From the NCBI RefSeq assembly GCF_014201315.1, contig NZ_JACHDY010000001.1:868001-932000 (forward strand): a DNA stretch of 64,000 nt. The letters run 5' to 3'. The DNA comes from Edaphobacter lichenicola (GTDB taxonomy: Bacteria; Acidobacteriota; Terriglobia; Terriglobales; Acidobacteriaceae). The notes beneath the pieces were generated by a model that was not told the DNA's origin, ran no database searches, and saw only the letters and a list, made by a program, of their open reading frames with translations. The position numbers and the translations under genes are program-made. Within the stretch, counting starts at the first letter, position 1. Every line of letters starts with the position of its first letter. This document shows positions 44,705-55,900 of this stretch, in pieces.

Positions 44705-45357
44705 TGTCCACCCGCCGCCGCCGTCGCTCCCGAAGCAACTATCTTCTTGATGTGCGCCTCGATCTCGTCCTTGCTGCCAAGCCCAGCCGTCTCTTCGACG
44801 ATCACGCCGTTCTTGTCGACGTAGAACGACATCGGCAGATAGTCCATCCCATCCGGTCCACCATAAGCCTTCTGAATCTTCCCATCAGTCAGCAAAATGG
44901 GATAGGTCACGCCGGTCTTCTGCGCCACCTTCGCAATCGCATCCTTACCCGCATCCACGTCATCGGCCAGTCCGAGTATCTCAAAGCCCTGCGCCGCATA
45001 CTGCTTGCGAAACTCTTCAAACCACGGCATCTCCACCTTGCATGGCCCGCACCACGTCGCCCAGAAGTTCACCAGCACCGGCCGCCCCTTGTAGTCGCTC
45101 AGCGAAACCTTCTTGCCATCCAAAGTCGTAAGCGTAAAACCAGGGGCAACCTTGCCACGCATCTGCATCGCTTCCGCTTCAGGAGACTGCGAATCCGTCT
45201 GCGCTGCCGATCCCGCCTTCTCAGGCACAAGAACCACGTGGTTCTCCTGGGCCTGCTGCATCGCAAGCCGCCGCTCGCGCAGATTGTGCCATCCCGCCCA
45301 CAACAGCAGCGCAATCCCAACCACCATCACACCAAAGACCAATCCACTCCGCTTCAC
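44701..45357 (-). CDS. TlpA-like membrane-anchored thiol-disulfide oxidoreductase
   Basis: A 218-residue protein with an N-terminal membrane anchor (LVFGVMVVGIALLLWAGW) and a periplasmic thioredoxin domain. FWATWCGPCKVEMPWFEEF gives the redox-active WCGPC at about residue 114, and LPMSFYVDKNG carries the cis-Pro region. This resembles TlpA/ResA/CcmG, which reduce apocytochrome c or other periplasmic disulfides. The frame opens at GTG 45393; GTG 45357 with AAAGGA about 8 bases upstream gives a more natural N-terminus. It is coupled by a 4-base overlap to the DsbD-alpha gene. Confidence 0.88.
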   Translation of the reverse strand: MKRSGLVFGVMVVGIALLLWAGWHNLRERRLAMQQAQENHVVLVPEKAGSAAQTDSQSPEAEAMQMRGKVAPGFTLTTLDGKKVSLSDYKGRPVLVNFWATWCGPCKVEMPWFEEFRKQYAAQGFEILGLADDVDAGKDAIAKVAQKTGVTYPILLTDGKIQKAYGGPDGMDYLPMSFYVDKNGVIVEETAGLGSKDEIEAHIKKIVASGATAAAGGQ

Positions 45358-45545
45358 GTGAGAAATCCTTTCGGCACAAACTCCGCGCCACACTAACCCT
45401 CTCAGTTTAGACGCAAAGACCCTGTAAACGATGCAACGACAGCCTTCTCCACAAGTTGCACTGCCGCTTCAGCCGAAAACCTCCTAAAGCCCACACCAGC
45501 ATCCCCAACGCATCCCTCTGCTAGCATCGACATGGTTCAGTCCCT

Positions 45546-46547
45546 ATGTCCAGCAAAGCCTCCAGCCCATCCGACTCACCGCGTCCCTCCGAGTTCGTCC
45601 GCATCGAGGCAGCCGCTCTCAACGAGCTCGCCCTCCGCCTCGACACCGCGATGCTCGCGCCGTTCACCCAGGCCGTCGATCATCTCCTTCAAGCCGCTGC
45701 GAATCAGACCCGCGTCATCGTCACCGGCATCGGCAAGAGCGGCATCATCGCGCGCAAGATCGCCGCCACTTTTCGCTCCACCGGCACGCCGGCGCACTTC
45801 CTCCACGCTGCCGAAGCGATTCACGGCGATCTCGGCATGCTCGCGCCCGGCGGCATCGTGATAGCCCTCTCCTACAGCGGCGAAACAGAAGAGCTGCTCC
45901 GCCTCCTCCCCACGCTCAAGCGCCTCAACACCACGCTGATCGCCATCAGCGGCTGCGCCACCTCAACCCTCGCCCAGGCCAGCAACATCTTCCTCGACGC
46001 AGGCGTCTCTGTGGAAGCCTGCACCCTCAACCTCGCACCCACCGCCTCCACCACCGTCATGCTCGCCCTCGGCGACGCCCTCGCCCTCGAAGTAAGCCGC
46101 CTCCGCCAATGGACGCCCGAAGACTTCGCCGACCTCCACCCCGGCGGCCGCATCGGCAGACGCCTTGCCCGTGTCCGCGAGCTGATGCACACCGGAGATG
46201 CCCTCCCACAAGTCGGCGAATCCACACCCATGCCGCAGGTCATCTACGAGATGTCGCGAAAGAAACTCGGCATGACCACCGTCCTCAAAGACGGCCACCT
46301 TGCCGGCATGATCTCCGACGGCGACCTCCGCCGACTCCTCGAGCGCGACGGCTCTCACGCCCTCGAACACACCGCAGCCGAGATCCTGAACTCACATCCT
46401 CACACCATTGCAGGCAGTGCCCTGGCCTCCTCGGCCCTGGCCATCATGGAGGACAAGAAGATCACCTCACTCATCGTCGTAGCCCCAGACGGCCGGGTAG
46501 AAGGTGTCGTCCACCTCCACGACCTATGGACCCTGCAACTCACCTGA
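45546..46547 (+). CDS. kdsD: D-arabinose 5-phosphate isomerase (KdsD/GutQ family)
   Basis: Interconverts ribulose 5-phosphate and arabinose 5-phosphate, the first step to Kdo for LPS. The SIS domain (about 30–185) includes VIVTGIGKSGIIARKIAATF, HAAEAIHGDLGML and IALSYSGETEEL. LHPGGRIGRRL ends it. Two CBS domains follow (about 205–333: MISDGDLRRLLER and HLHDLWTLQ). Length 333, typical. It implies that the organism makes LPS, hence a Gram-negative envelope. The ATG at 45546 follows the motif GCATCCCTCTGCTAGCAT (45510–45527). A first ATG at 45532 is in another frame. Confidence 0.92.
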   Translation: MSSKASSPSDSPRPSEFVRIEAAALNELALRLDTAMLAPFTQAVDHLLQAAANQTRVIVTGIGKSGIIARKIAATFRSTGTPAHFLHAAEAIHGDLGMLAPGGIVIALSYSGETEELLRLLPTLKRLNTTLIAISGCATSTLAQASNIFLDAGVSVEACTLNLAPTASTTVMLALGDALALEVSRLRQWTPEDFADLHPGGRIGRRLARVRELMHTGDALPQVGESTPMPQVIYEMSRKKLGMTTVLKDGHLAGMISDGDLRRLLERDGSHALEHTAAEILNSHPHTIAGSALASSALAIMEDKKITSLIVVAPDGRVEGVVHLHDLWTLQLT

Positions 46548-46572
46548 GCGAGCGGAGCCGCACGTCCTTCTC

Positions 46573-47310
46573 CTAATCGACGTAACTCAACTCTTCAGCC
46601 GATGTCTTGCTAATAATTCGATCGTACGAAGAAGTCACGATGCTGTAGCACTCGCAAGCTGTTTTGATCAGCTCAGGGCGATCCATAATGTTGATCTTTC
46701 CTCGACTGTACCCGATGACTCCGGCCCTCTGCATATCTCCAGCCGCCACCGTCACCGTCGACCGCTGCACCCCCAGCATCTGCGCCAGAAACTCCTGGGT
46801 CAGATGCAACGACTCCGACTCCATCCTGTCGGCAGAGGTAAGCAGCCATCGCGCCAGCCTCGCATCCACCTCGTGCATGCGGTTACACAACACCGACTGA
46901 GTCGTCTGCACAAGCTGCAGATAAGCGAACGAATGAACCAGCCGCCGTAACGCTCCACCCTTCAAAAACTGATCGCGCACAATAGAGGCCCGGATTCGCA
47001 GTCCCTCGCCCGCTCCCTGCATCAACACCGAGTGCGACATCTGCGGCTGATCCAGCAGCGCCGGCAAACCGGAGAACCCCTCACGGCCAATCACTCCAAC
47101 CTCCACCGATTCGCCCTTCGCGGTTAACGCATCCGTCGAAATCAAGCCGCTATTCAAAAAATAGACGAACTCGATAGGCTCGTTGGGCTCGGAGAGGCGA
47201 GTCTCCAGAGGCAGTTCGACAGGCACAAGAAATCTCACCAACGCCTCATACTCGGCATCCGGCAACTGGGCCAGTATGAGATTTCTTGGTCGCGGAAGTA
47301 TCTCTGACAT
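46573..47310 (-). CDS. Crp/Fnr-family transcriptional regulator
   Basis: A 245-residue protein: cyclic-nucleotide-binding-like domain (about 30–130, with VYFLNSGLISTDAL and VEVGVIGREGFSGLPALL) and a Crp-type winged helix-turn-helix (about 165–225, LTQEFLAQMLGVQRSTVTVAAGDMQ). It lacks the Fnr cysteines and the classic cAMP-site Arg-Ser pair, so its ligand is unknown. Such regulators are very common in Acidobacteria. ATG 47310 is taken; GTG 47355 is also possible, with AGAG next to it. It diverges from proS across a 308-base gap. Confidence 0.85.
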   Translation of the reverse strand: MSEILPRPRNLILAQLPDAEYEALVRFLVPVELPLETRLSEPNEPIEFVYFLNSGLISTDALTAKGESVEVGVIGREGFSGLPALLDQPQMSHSVLMQGAGEGLRIRASIVRDQFLKGGALRRLVHSFAYLQLVQTTQSVLCNRMHEVDARLARWLLTSADRMESESLHLTQEFLAQMLGVQRSTVTVAAGDMQRAGVIGYSRGKINIMDRPELIKTACECYSIVTSSYDRIISKTSAEELSYVD

Positions 47311-47618
47311 AGTGTGGTTGTTTCGCACCTCTGGCGTCCTTTGCACAAGAGTCACCTCTCTAGCCGCAAAGACGAGTTGCCCACAATGCAGGGGCAGGTA
47401 GATGCGATTGATTGGACTGTACGCTTTATCAACCTAGAAAGTCTGCCACATGAACGACATAGCGGCCACAATCAAGACCTAACCCCATTCCATGCTCCAT
47501 CAACCCGAACAAACCTCGTCCAGAAATAAATCTCAAGTGACCCGGTTTAGAATGGAGACTCATCCTAAAATGCCCACGCGAGCCTCGATGCGATGGGCCG
47601 GAAAGTGCCTTTTTGACA
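47311..47618. other. Intergenic gap between Crp-family gene and proS
   Basis: A stretch of 308 bases between divergent genes. It contains AGAAATAAATCTCAA at 47522–47536, the same opening as the CCACG repeats, but the CCACG units are missing. No other gene, operator or strong hairpin is evident. Promoters for both genes must be here. Confidence 0.5.
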
Positions 47619-49418
47619 ATGCATCGCTGGTCGCAACTCTTCATCCCCACCCTCCGCGAAGCACCCGCAGACGCCGAAGTCGCCAGCCACAAGCTTCTCC
47701 TCCGCGCCGGCTACATCCGCCAGCTGGGCGCCGGCATCTACAGCTACCTCTTCCTCGGCAACCGCTCCGTCAACAAGATCGTCGCCATCGTGCGCGAGGA
47801 GATGAACCGCATCGGTCAGGAGTTCCTCCTCCCCGCCCTCAACCCGAAAGAGATATGGGAGGCCAGCGGCCGTTGGTCCGGCATGGGCGAAAATATGTTC
47901 CGCCTCAAAGACCGCAAGGGTGCTGAGCTCTGCCTCGCCATGACTCACGAAGAGGTCATGACCTCCATCGCCCGTAACGAGCTCCGCAGCTACAAGCAGC
48001 TCCCCCAAATCTGGTACCAAATCCAGACCAAATTCCGCGACGAGCCCCGCCCCAAATCCGGTCTCCTTCGCGTCCGCCAGTTCCTCATGAAGGACGCCTA
48101 CTCCTTCGACATCGACGAAGCCGGCCTCGACGTCTCCTACAACAAACACGACGTAGCCTACCGCCGCATCTTCACCCGCTGCGGCCTGCAGTTCGTCGCC
48201 GTCGACGCAGACTCCGGCGCCATGGGCGGCTCCGCCTCGCAGGAGTTCATGGTCTACACCGACGCCGGCGAAGACCTCATCGCCAGCAGCGCCTCCGGCT
48301 ACGCCGCCAACATCGAAAAGGCCACCTCGCAGCTAGCCTCCGTCGAAAGCCTCGCCCCCACCGGCGACGGACTCCCCGAGCTCGTCCACACCCCCGGCCA
48401 GCGCACCATCGACGAGGTCGGAGCCTTCCTCAACCTCGCGCCAGTCCATCAGATCAAAACCATGGCCTACATGGTCGAACTCCCTGAAGCGGACCACGCC
48501 AAACTCGGCAAGCTCCGCGCCGTCGTAGTCTTCCTGCGCGGCGACCACTCCCTCAACGAAGCCAAGCTCCTCACCATCGCCGGCGGAGAACTCCGCCCCA
48601 TGGTCGCCGAAGAGATCGAAGCCACCTTCAAGGCCCCCGCAGGCTACCTCGGTCCCATCGGCCTCGAAGCCGCACCTCATCCCAAAAAACCCGGCACCCT
48701 CGTCATCCTCGACAAGGCTCTCGAAGGCCGCACCAACCTCATCGCCGGAGCCAACAAGGAGGAGTACCACCTCCGCAACGTCACCCCCATGCGCGACTTC
48801 AAGCCCACCCTCGCCGCCGACGTCCGCAACATCGTCGAAGGCGAGCTCGACCCCATCGACGGCCAGCCCCTGCGCCTCGGCAAAGCTGTCGAGATCGGCC
48901 ACATCTTCAAGCTGGGCCGCAAGTACACCGCAAGTATGGGAGCCTCCGTCCTCAACCGCGACGGCAAAGAGGTCACTCCGATCATGGGCTGTTACGGCAT
49001 CGGCATCGAGCGCATCCTCACCGCCGCGATCGAGGCATCCGCCGCGACAAACAAAGGGGAAGCCTACGCCCTCCACCCTGCCATCGCTCCCTTCCAGGTC
49101 GTCGTCACCATCACCAACATCGGCGACGAGGCCCTCCTCGCTGCCGGAGAAAAGATCGCCGCAGACCTCGAAGCCGCAGGCGTAGACGTTCTCCTCGACG
49201 ACCGCGACGAGCGCGCCGGAGTCAAGTTCAAAGACGCCGATCTCGTCGGTATCCCTTATCGAATCAATATCGGTCGCGGAGTCGCCGAGGGCAAGGTAGA
49301 ATTTCTCGATCGCCTCCGGAGCATCACCGAAGACGTCGCACTCAACGAAGTCACCGCGAAGGTATCCGGCCAGATAACCTCCACGCTGCACAACTCGCTC
49401 TCCACAGCCGGCCTCTAA
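47619..49418 (+). CDS. proS: Prolyl-tRNA synthetase (bacterial type)
   Basis: Class II aminoacyl-tRNA synthetase, 599 residues. Class II motif 1 lies in the N-terminus, motif 2 in the region with [21 protein letters not shown], and motif 3 in [26 protein letters not shown] is the Pro-binding TxE region. The YbaK-like editing insertion lies at about 225–380 (from about [12 protein letters not shown] to [18 protein letters not shown]). Editing removes Ala from tRNA-Pro. A HGTP anticodon-binding domain ends the protein. The start is ATG 47619; the frame also opens at TTG 47613. A 20-base gap to the PBP gene suggests cotranscription. Confidence 0.95.
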   Translation: MHRWSQLFIPTLREAPADAEVASHKLLLRAGYIRQLGAGIYSYLFLGNRSVNKIVAIVREEMNRIGQEFLLPALNPKEIWEASGRWSGMGENMFRLKDRKGAELCLAMTHEEVMTSIARNELRSYKQLPQIWYQIQTKFRDEPRPKSGLLRVRQFLMKDAYSFDIDEAGLDVSYNKHDVAYRRIFTRCGLQFVAVDADSGAMGGSASQEFMVYTDAGEDLIASSASGYAANIEKATSQLASVESLAPTGDGLPELVHTPGQRTIDEVGAFLNLAPVHQIKTMAYMVELPEADHAKLGKLRAVVVFLRGDHSLNEAKLLTIAGGELRPMVAEEIEATFKAPAGYLGPIGLEAAPHPKKPGTLVILDKALEGRTNLIAGANKEEYHLRNVTPMRDFKPTLAADVRNIVEGELDPIDGQPLRLGKAVEIGHIFKLGRKYTASMGASVLNRDGKEVTPIMGCYGIGIERILTAAIEASAATNKGEAYALHPAIAPFQVVVTITNIGDEALLAAGEKIAADLEAAGVDVLLDDRDERAGVKFKDADLVGIPYRINIGRGVAEGKVEFLDRLRSITEDVALNEVTAKVSGQITSTLHNSLSTAGL

Positions 49419-49438
49419 CCGTCCAACGAAAGAGCCTC

Positions 49439-52048
49439 TTGCCAGTCAAACTCAAATACGGCAGCAACGTCCGAAACAAACTGAAAGCCTCCGGCCTGGA
49501 GTCACACATTCTGCGGGTGGCTCTCATCGCTCTGCTCGCCATTCTGGTCGTCGGCTGCAGTGTCTTCGGCTACTTCTACTACCACTACCAGCGTGTCGTC
49601 GACGACCGCATCGCCTCCGGCCCCATCTTCGCCAGCGTCTCACAGATCTACGCCGCACCGCGCGAGGTCCGCGCCGGACAAAAGCTCTCCGCCGCCGCCA
49701 TCGCCGCAGACCTGCGCCAGGCAGGCTATAACGCCAACTCCCAGCTCGGCACCTACCAGCTCAACGCCGACAACATCTTCATCAAACCCGGCCCCGAGAG
49801 TTACCACAACACCGACGGCGCCACCATCAACACCACCGGCGGCATCGTGCAGAGCATCACCGCCGAAAACGGTGTCTCCCTCAGCGCCTACGAGCTCGAA
49901 CCCCAGCTCATCACCGCCCTCTCCGAAGACAAGAACCGCACCAAGCGCCGCCTCGTCTCCTACAACGAGATCCCTCCCCGCATGGTCCAGGCCGTCATTG
50001 CCATCGAGGATCGTGACTTCTTCAACCACGGCGGCATCAACTACCTCCGCATCGCCAAGTGCGCCTTCTCCGACCTCGTCACCCATCACCGCACCTGCGG
50101 CGGTTCCACGCTCACCCAGCAGCTCGCAAAAAATCTCTTCCTCTCGCCCGAAAAACGCATCAAGCGCAAGATGATCGAGATCCTCATCACCTTCCAGCTC
50201 GAAGCCCGCTTTACCAAGAAGCAGATCTTCGAGATGTACGCCAACGAGATCAACCTCGGCCAGCGCGGCAGCTACGCCATCAACGGCTTTGGCGAGGCCG
50301 CACAGACCTTCTTCGGCAAAAATCTCCAGCAGCTCGACCTCGCCGAGTGCGCCCTCCTCGCCGGCACCATCCAGTCGCCCACTCGACTCAATCCCTACCG
50401 CCATCCCGAGCGCGCCATGGAGCGCCGCAACGTAGTCCTCGAGTCCATGGTCGAAACCGGCGCCATCACCGCCAGTCAGGCGCAGACCGCAAAGGCCGAG
50501 CCCCTCCGCCTCGCCCCGCCCAACATCGACGCCAGCGAAGCCCCCTACTTCGTCGACCTCGTCCACGACCAGCTCGTCAAACACATCGGCGACCAGGACA
50601 TCGCCCACCAGAGCCTCCGCATCTACACCTCGCTCGACCCCGAACTGCAACGCGCCGCCTCCGAGGCCGTCGAGATCGGAATGAAGAACGTCGACGAGCT
50701 CGTCCGCAAACAGCATAAGACGCCTAAAGGCGAACAGCCCGGACCCATCACCTATCCCCAGGTCGCGCTCGTGGCCATCAACCCACACACAGGACAGATC
50801 CTCGCCCTCGTCGGCGGCCGCAACTACGGTGCCTCCCAGCTCAATCACGCCGTCTCCCAGCGCCCCACCGGCTCCATCTTCAAACCCTTCGTCTACGCCG
50901 CGGCCTACAACAGCTCCCTCAACGGCCTCTCGCTCAGCAACGGCGACACCGGCGGCAGCGGAGTCTTCACCGCACTCACCGAGCTCAACGACGAAGAAAC
51001 CACCTTCACCTACGACAATGGCCGCCAGACCTACACGCCAAAGAACCTCATCAGCGGCTATAAGGGCGACGTCACCGCAGCGTACGCTCTCGCTCACTCG
51101 CTCAACGCAGCCACGGTTCAGCTGGGCCAGATGGTCGGTTTCGACAACGTTGCTGCACTCGCCCGTTCTGCCGGAATCACTAACGCGCGCGGCACTCCTT
51201 CAGTGGCCATCGGCACCTACAACGCCACACCTATCGACATGGCCGGCGCCTACACGGTCTTCGCCAACAACGGCGTCCACCTCACCCCCTGGATGCTCGC
51301 CTCTGTCCGCAACGCGAGCGGAGACATCGTCTCCGACTTCTCTCCCGACGCCAAGCAGGTCATGGATCCTCGCGCCGCCTACCTCACCCAGTCTCTCCTC
51401 GAAGGCGTGATGAACTACGGCACCGCCGCCGCCGTCCGAGGCCATGGCTTCACCGCACCCGCCGCCGGCAAGACCGGAACCAGTCACGACGCCTGGTTCG
51501 CCGGTTACACCTCCAACCTCATCTGCATCGTCTGGGTCGGCAACGACGACTACACCGACGTCAAGATCGAAGGTGCGCACGCCGCTGAACCGATCTGGAC
51601 CGAGTTCATGAAGCGCGCCATCCTCCTGCCCCAGTACTCCGACGTCAAGCCATTCGTCGCGCCCGCAGGCATCACCACCGCCCGCATCGACAAGACCTCC
51701 AACCTCATCGCCGACTCCACCTGCCCCGGCAACATCCTCTACGCCGCCTTCCTCGACGGCACCGCGCCGATCAACACCTGCAGCCAGATGAGCGAAAGCC
51801 CCCAGAACCTCATCCAAAGAATCCTCGGCATAGGCGGCAGCAAATCCGAAACAACCACGCCTCCACCCACCACCGGCGCACCCATCGTCCGCGTCCCGCC
51901 CAACACGCCACCCGACGGCAATGCCCCCGACACCACGCAACAGCCAACCCCACCCAAGAAGAAAAACTTCTTCCAGAAGATCTTCGGCGGCGGCAAAGAT
52001 AAAGACAAAGATAAACAGCAAGAGCAACCCGCCCCACCGCCTCAGTAG
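49439..52048 (+). CDS. Bifunctional penicillin-binding protein (PBP1b/1a-like)
   Basis: An 869-residue peptidoglycan synthase with glycosyltransferase and transpeptidase activities. There is a short cytoplasmic basic tail and a membrane anchor (about 24–47). The regulatory region (about 60–155) resembles the UB2H region of PBP1b. The GT51 domain covers about 170–345, with Glu190 in [10 protein letters not shown] and [15 protein letters not shown]. The transpeptidase domain is about 430–720: the Ser nucleophile in GSIFKP near 478, SLN, and KTGTS near 677. The C-terminal Pro/Lys-rich tail ([20 protein letters not shown]) is disordered. The start is TTG 49439 with AAAGAG just upstream; no in-frame ATG lies near. 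Confidence 0.92.
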   Translation: MPVKLKYGSNVRNKLKASGLESHILRVALIALLAILVVGCSVFGYFYYHYQRVVDDRIASGPIFASVSQIYAAPREVRAGQKLSAAAIAADLRQAGYNANSQLGTYQLNADNIFIKPGPESYHNTDGATINTTGGIVQSITAENGVSLSAYELEPQLITALSEDKNRTKRRLVSYNEIPPRMVQAVIAIEDRDFFNHGGINYLRIAKCAFSDLVTHHRTCGGSTLTQQLAKNLFLSPEKRIKRKMIEILITFQLEARFTKKQIFEMYANEINLGQRGSYAINGFGEAAQTFFGKNLQQLDLAECALLAGTIQSPTRLNPYRHPERAMERRNVVLESMVETGAITASQAQTAKAEPLRLAPPNIDASEAPYFVDLVHDQLVKHIGDQDIAHQSLRIYTSLDPELQRAASEAVEIGMKNVDELVRKQHKTPKGEQPGPITYPQVALVAINPHTGQILALVGGRNYGASQLNHAVSQRPTGSIFKPFVYAAAYNSSLNGLSLSNGDTGGSGVFTALTELNDEETTFTYDNGRQTYTPKNLISGYKGDVTAAYALAHSLNAATVQLGQMVGFDNVAALARSAGITNARGTPSVAIGTYNATPIDMAGAYTVFANNGVHLTPWMLASVRNASGDIVSDFSPDAKQVMDPRAAYLTQSLLEGVMNYGTAAAVRGHGFTAPAAGKTGTSHDAWFAGYTSNLICIVWVGNDDYTDVKIEGAHAAEPIWTEFMKRAILLPQYSDVKPFVAPAGITTARIDKTSNLIADSTCPGNILYAAFLDGTAPINTCSQMSESPQNLIQRILGIGGSKSETTTPPPTTGAPIVRVPPNTPPDGNAPDTTQQPTPPKKKNFFQKIFGGGKDKDKDKQQEQPAPPPQ

Positions 52049-52062
52049 TCATCCTCAGCCGT

Positions 52063-52990
52063 CTAACATCCAATCTTGCCCCGTCGCACCAAAGACACCC
52101 TTCCCAACGGAGCGACGGTCTCCCCCATCCCCACCCACGGCTGGCACTCCGGACACCAGTAAGTCGAACGAGCCTGCAACCCCTGCTTCCTCATCATCAC
52201 CGTCGCCCCACACCGTCGGCACTCCTGCCCCTGCCGCCCATACACCCACAGCCTCTCCTCGCGATTCGACGAGTGTGTCGTCCGCCGATTGCCCGAGTAA
52301 GTCACAATCCCCTCCCCGCCTCCTAGAGAAGAAGACCCGTCCGCCACATTCGCCTTCATGTATCTCTGCGACACGTCAACCATCACCTCCATCTCTCGTG
52401 TCGTAATCGTCCTCATCGCGCGAAACGGATTGACCCCCGCCGCAAACGCCACCTCGCTCTTATAAACATTCCCCAATCCCGCCAGCACTCGCTGATTCAG
52501 CAGCACCACCGCAATCTCCGCATCAGGATTCTCCCTCCCATACGCAGCCAACCGAGCCACACCACCTTCCACCGTAAACTCATTCGACAAAATATCAGGC
52601 CCCAGCTTCGGCACCTGGCTACTTCGTTCCAGAGACCGCGCCGTATGAAACTCTGCCACCGGAATATTGAACCCCACAGCCTCCCATTCCGCCGTCCGAA
52701 CCACCACCCGCATCCGATCCCTTCCCATCCACCACTACTCCGCCCGTCCGATAAAGATGCCAGCTCCCGCTCATCAACATATGCGTCACCAGAATCAAAT
52801 CGCCCGAGAAAGATATCAGACACCACTTCCCCCGCGACTCCACCTTCTCCACGGTCCGACCTACCAGCGGAGCATCATCATTCACCCGAGCTAGCTTAGC
52901 CAGCCCGGTATCAAACCCCGTCACCACCTTGCCCCCAATCGCCTTCTGCAGCGCCCGCGCCGCCCGATAGATGGTGTCCCCTTCAGGCAT
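52063..52990 (-). pseudogene. nei: Endonuclease VIII-like DNA glycosylase, frameshifted
   Basis: An Fpg/Nei H2TH glycosylase split into two frames. The N-terminal part from ATG 52990 (MPEGDTIYRAARAL, with catalytic Pro2/Glu3, through VTHMLMSGSWHLYRTG) is in one frame. The H2TH domain (VLLNQRVLAGLGNVYKSEVA) and zinc finger (CRRCG...CPEC) are in another, from about 52728 down to the stop at 52063. A single extra base in the GTAGTGGTGG run at 52729–52738 accounts for the break and restores a normal-length protein. It is either a pseudogene or a sequencing error. The start overlaps the lhr stop by 8 bases, the known lhr–nei gene pairing. Confidence 0.85.
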
Positions 52991-55900
52991 TTGCTCTCAC
53001 CTCACCGCGAGCGCCCGGCAGCGGCGGCAATCCTCTCCGTACATTGAAGCCCATAGCTCCCGCCGCAAACCCCGCATCCAGCAAAAACCGCGCCATCCAA
53101 TGCTCCGCCACCGTCATCCCATTCACACTCGCAATCAGCATCCCGCCGCGTCCATCCGCATCTTCCTGCTCCCGCACCCGAGACACCAGAAACTCCGCCA
53201 GACTCCGCGCCACCTGCGATCTCTGCGGCTCCTCCTCCGGCAGAAACACTTGCAGATTAGGATTCCCTCGCCGCAGATAAGTCACTAGCGCCCCATCGCA
53301 AAGAATCACCCGAGCCCCAACGCTCCGCGTCAAAAAAGATCCCACCTCCGCAGCCGCAGGCCACCGCATCAAAGCCCCATAAGGATTCGCCGGATCGGTC
53401 GCCGCCAGCTGCAACATCTCCGTCTTGTCGCCTTGGTTAGAACCCCTCAGCGACCGCAGCAGATCCACCGCAGCCGGCAGTGCAAACTGCGTCGCCCCCA
53501 GGTCCGCCGCAAAGTATCCTCGCCGAATCTTCCCACTCTCCTCCAGCGCCTTCATCACGTCGTAGATCGACGAAAACCCACCCGGCAGATTCTCCGCATG
53601 CGCCGTCTCGCGAAACACCACCCCATATCGCGTTAGCAACTGCTGCGCAATCGCGTGACTCCACTCCGTAGCCGATCTGTCCATCGCAAACGCAGCAGGA
53701 TTCAACGCCCATCGCCCCTGCGCCGTAGGCGGAGTCGTCCTTCTCGAACGAAATCCAGTCTGCTGATGCACCCTTCGGGCTGGCTTCCTCGACCCACTCG
53801 CCGCCGGCCTCTCGCAGTACGCACGCAACGCCGCCAACCCATCGTTGGTCAGCATCCCTCGCCACATCAAACTCCAAAGAGCCTCGAGCGTCTCTCCCGG
53901 ATATCCGCCGCCAACACCATCATGCAGATCCTGAAAGAACGAAGCCCCGCGCCCCTTCAGATACTCGACAATCGCGGTCTCCCTCTCATTCAGCGCAGCA
54001 GGGTCGTCGCTCTGAGTAGAACCAACTCCCCGCTCCTTCTGCCGTCCAATCGGCCAAAGCACCGGCAGCTTCTCCGCAAGATAAAGCCCAATCCGCCCAT
54101 CTCTCTCCCCAATCGGATCGAACCCAACCCACACCACCTCTCCCGCCGCAATCAACGTATCCAGATCCGAACTCTTGTACCCCACCAATCGTGCCGGCAG
54201 AATCTCCGTCTCCAGAATCGAAGCCGGCAGCGGTGCTCCCTGCAGATTCTCAATCACGTCCAGCAGCGCATCCAGCCCTCGCCGAGGCTGCACCACACCC
54301 TGCCACCTCGTGAAGAGCCGCGCCAGCGTCCTCTGCTCCACCGGCTCGACCTCCTTTCGCAGCCGAGCCAGAGATCTCCGACGAATCGATCGCAGCACCT
54401 CGTTGTCGCACCACTCTCGATGCATCCCCCCTGGCCGAAATCCACCCTCCACCACCTTGCCGCTCTGAATCAGCCGCTGCAGCACTGCCTCCACACTCTC
54501 CATCGGCAGATCAAAACGCCCAGCAGCCTCAGGCGTCGTAAACGGACCATGCGTCCGCGCAAATCTCCTCATCAAGTCCAGCAGCGCATCCGGCATCTCC
54601 TGCAAAAACGCACCCGGCAGCCCCGGCGGCAGCGGCACGCCCAACGCATCCCGATACCGCGCCGCATCCTCCACCGCAATCAACCGCTTCTCCCCGGCGA
54701 TCTGAACCTCCAGAGCCCGTCGCGCCCTCAACAGCTTCCCAACCTCTTCTGCAACCTCATCCGTTACAGATCGAGATCGCACCTCCTCCCGCGTCAGATC
54801 GCCAAGCCGCAGCAGCAGATCATGCACCCCATCCCTATTCCGCGCGCGATACCCCTCCGCAACACACTGCAGCTGCTCCTCTGTCTCCTCAATTGCATTG
54901 ATATCCAACAACTCCCGAAGATCCGCATCCCCCATCAACTCCCGCAGCTGATCCTGATCAATCGAAAGCGCCTGCGCCCGTCTCTCGGCCAGCGGAGCGT
55001 CCCCGTCATAGATGTAGTTCGCCACATAACTAAACAGCAGCGCCGAAGCAAACGGCGAAGGCGTCCTCGAGTCAACCGTATGCACTCGCAGCGAGCGACT
55101 ACCAATATTCCGCAGCGTCTCCATCAGAGCGGGCATATCGAACACATCCCGCAGGCACTCACGATAAGCCTCCAACACAATCGGAAACGAAGCATACTGG
55201 CTCGCCACACTCAGCAGGTCATACGCCCTCTTCCTCTGCTGCCAAAGCGGAGTCCGCCCATCCGCTCTCCTCCTCGGCAGCAGCAACGCCCGCGCCGCGC
55301 TCTCGCGAAACTTCGCCGCAAACAGAGCTGACGACCCCAACTGCCGCAGCACCAATTCAGCCGCCTCCTCCGCCTCCAGCAGAATCGGTTCAATCGCGGG
55401 AGCCTCTTCAGTCTCAGGAAAGCGCAGCACAAAGCCGTCCTCCGACCACATCGTCTCCACCTCCTGCCCGTTCCCCGCACGGAGCTTCGCCGTCACCGCC
55501 ATCGCCCACGGCGCATGCACTCGACTGCCAAACGGAGTCAGCACGCAAACACGCCAATCTCCCAGTTCATCCCTAACCCGTTCAATCACGATATTGCGAT
55601 CGTCAGGAACAACAACGGTAGCCAGCTCCTGGTCCGCCAGGTACCGCAGCACATTCTCCGCCGCCCCCGGCTCCAGATCATGCTCCGCCGTCAGCCGAGC
55701 CATCGCCACGCTCCGCGGAGCATCCCGCAACTCCCTTACCAGCGCCCCAATCCTTCGTCCAAACTCCAGCGGCCTTCCAGCCTGATCCCCATGCCAGAAC
55801 GGCATCTTCCCAGCCTCCCCCGGTGCCGGCGTCACCAACACCCGGTCGTGCGTAATCTCGTCGATCCGCCACGTCGAAGCCCCAAGAATGAACGTATCTC

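Noticed and set aside
47522..47536. Third copy of the CCACG repeat
   Set aside because: Only the opening AAATAAATCTCAA is shared; no CCACG units follow.
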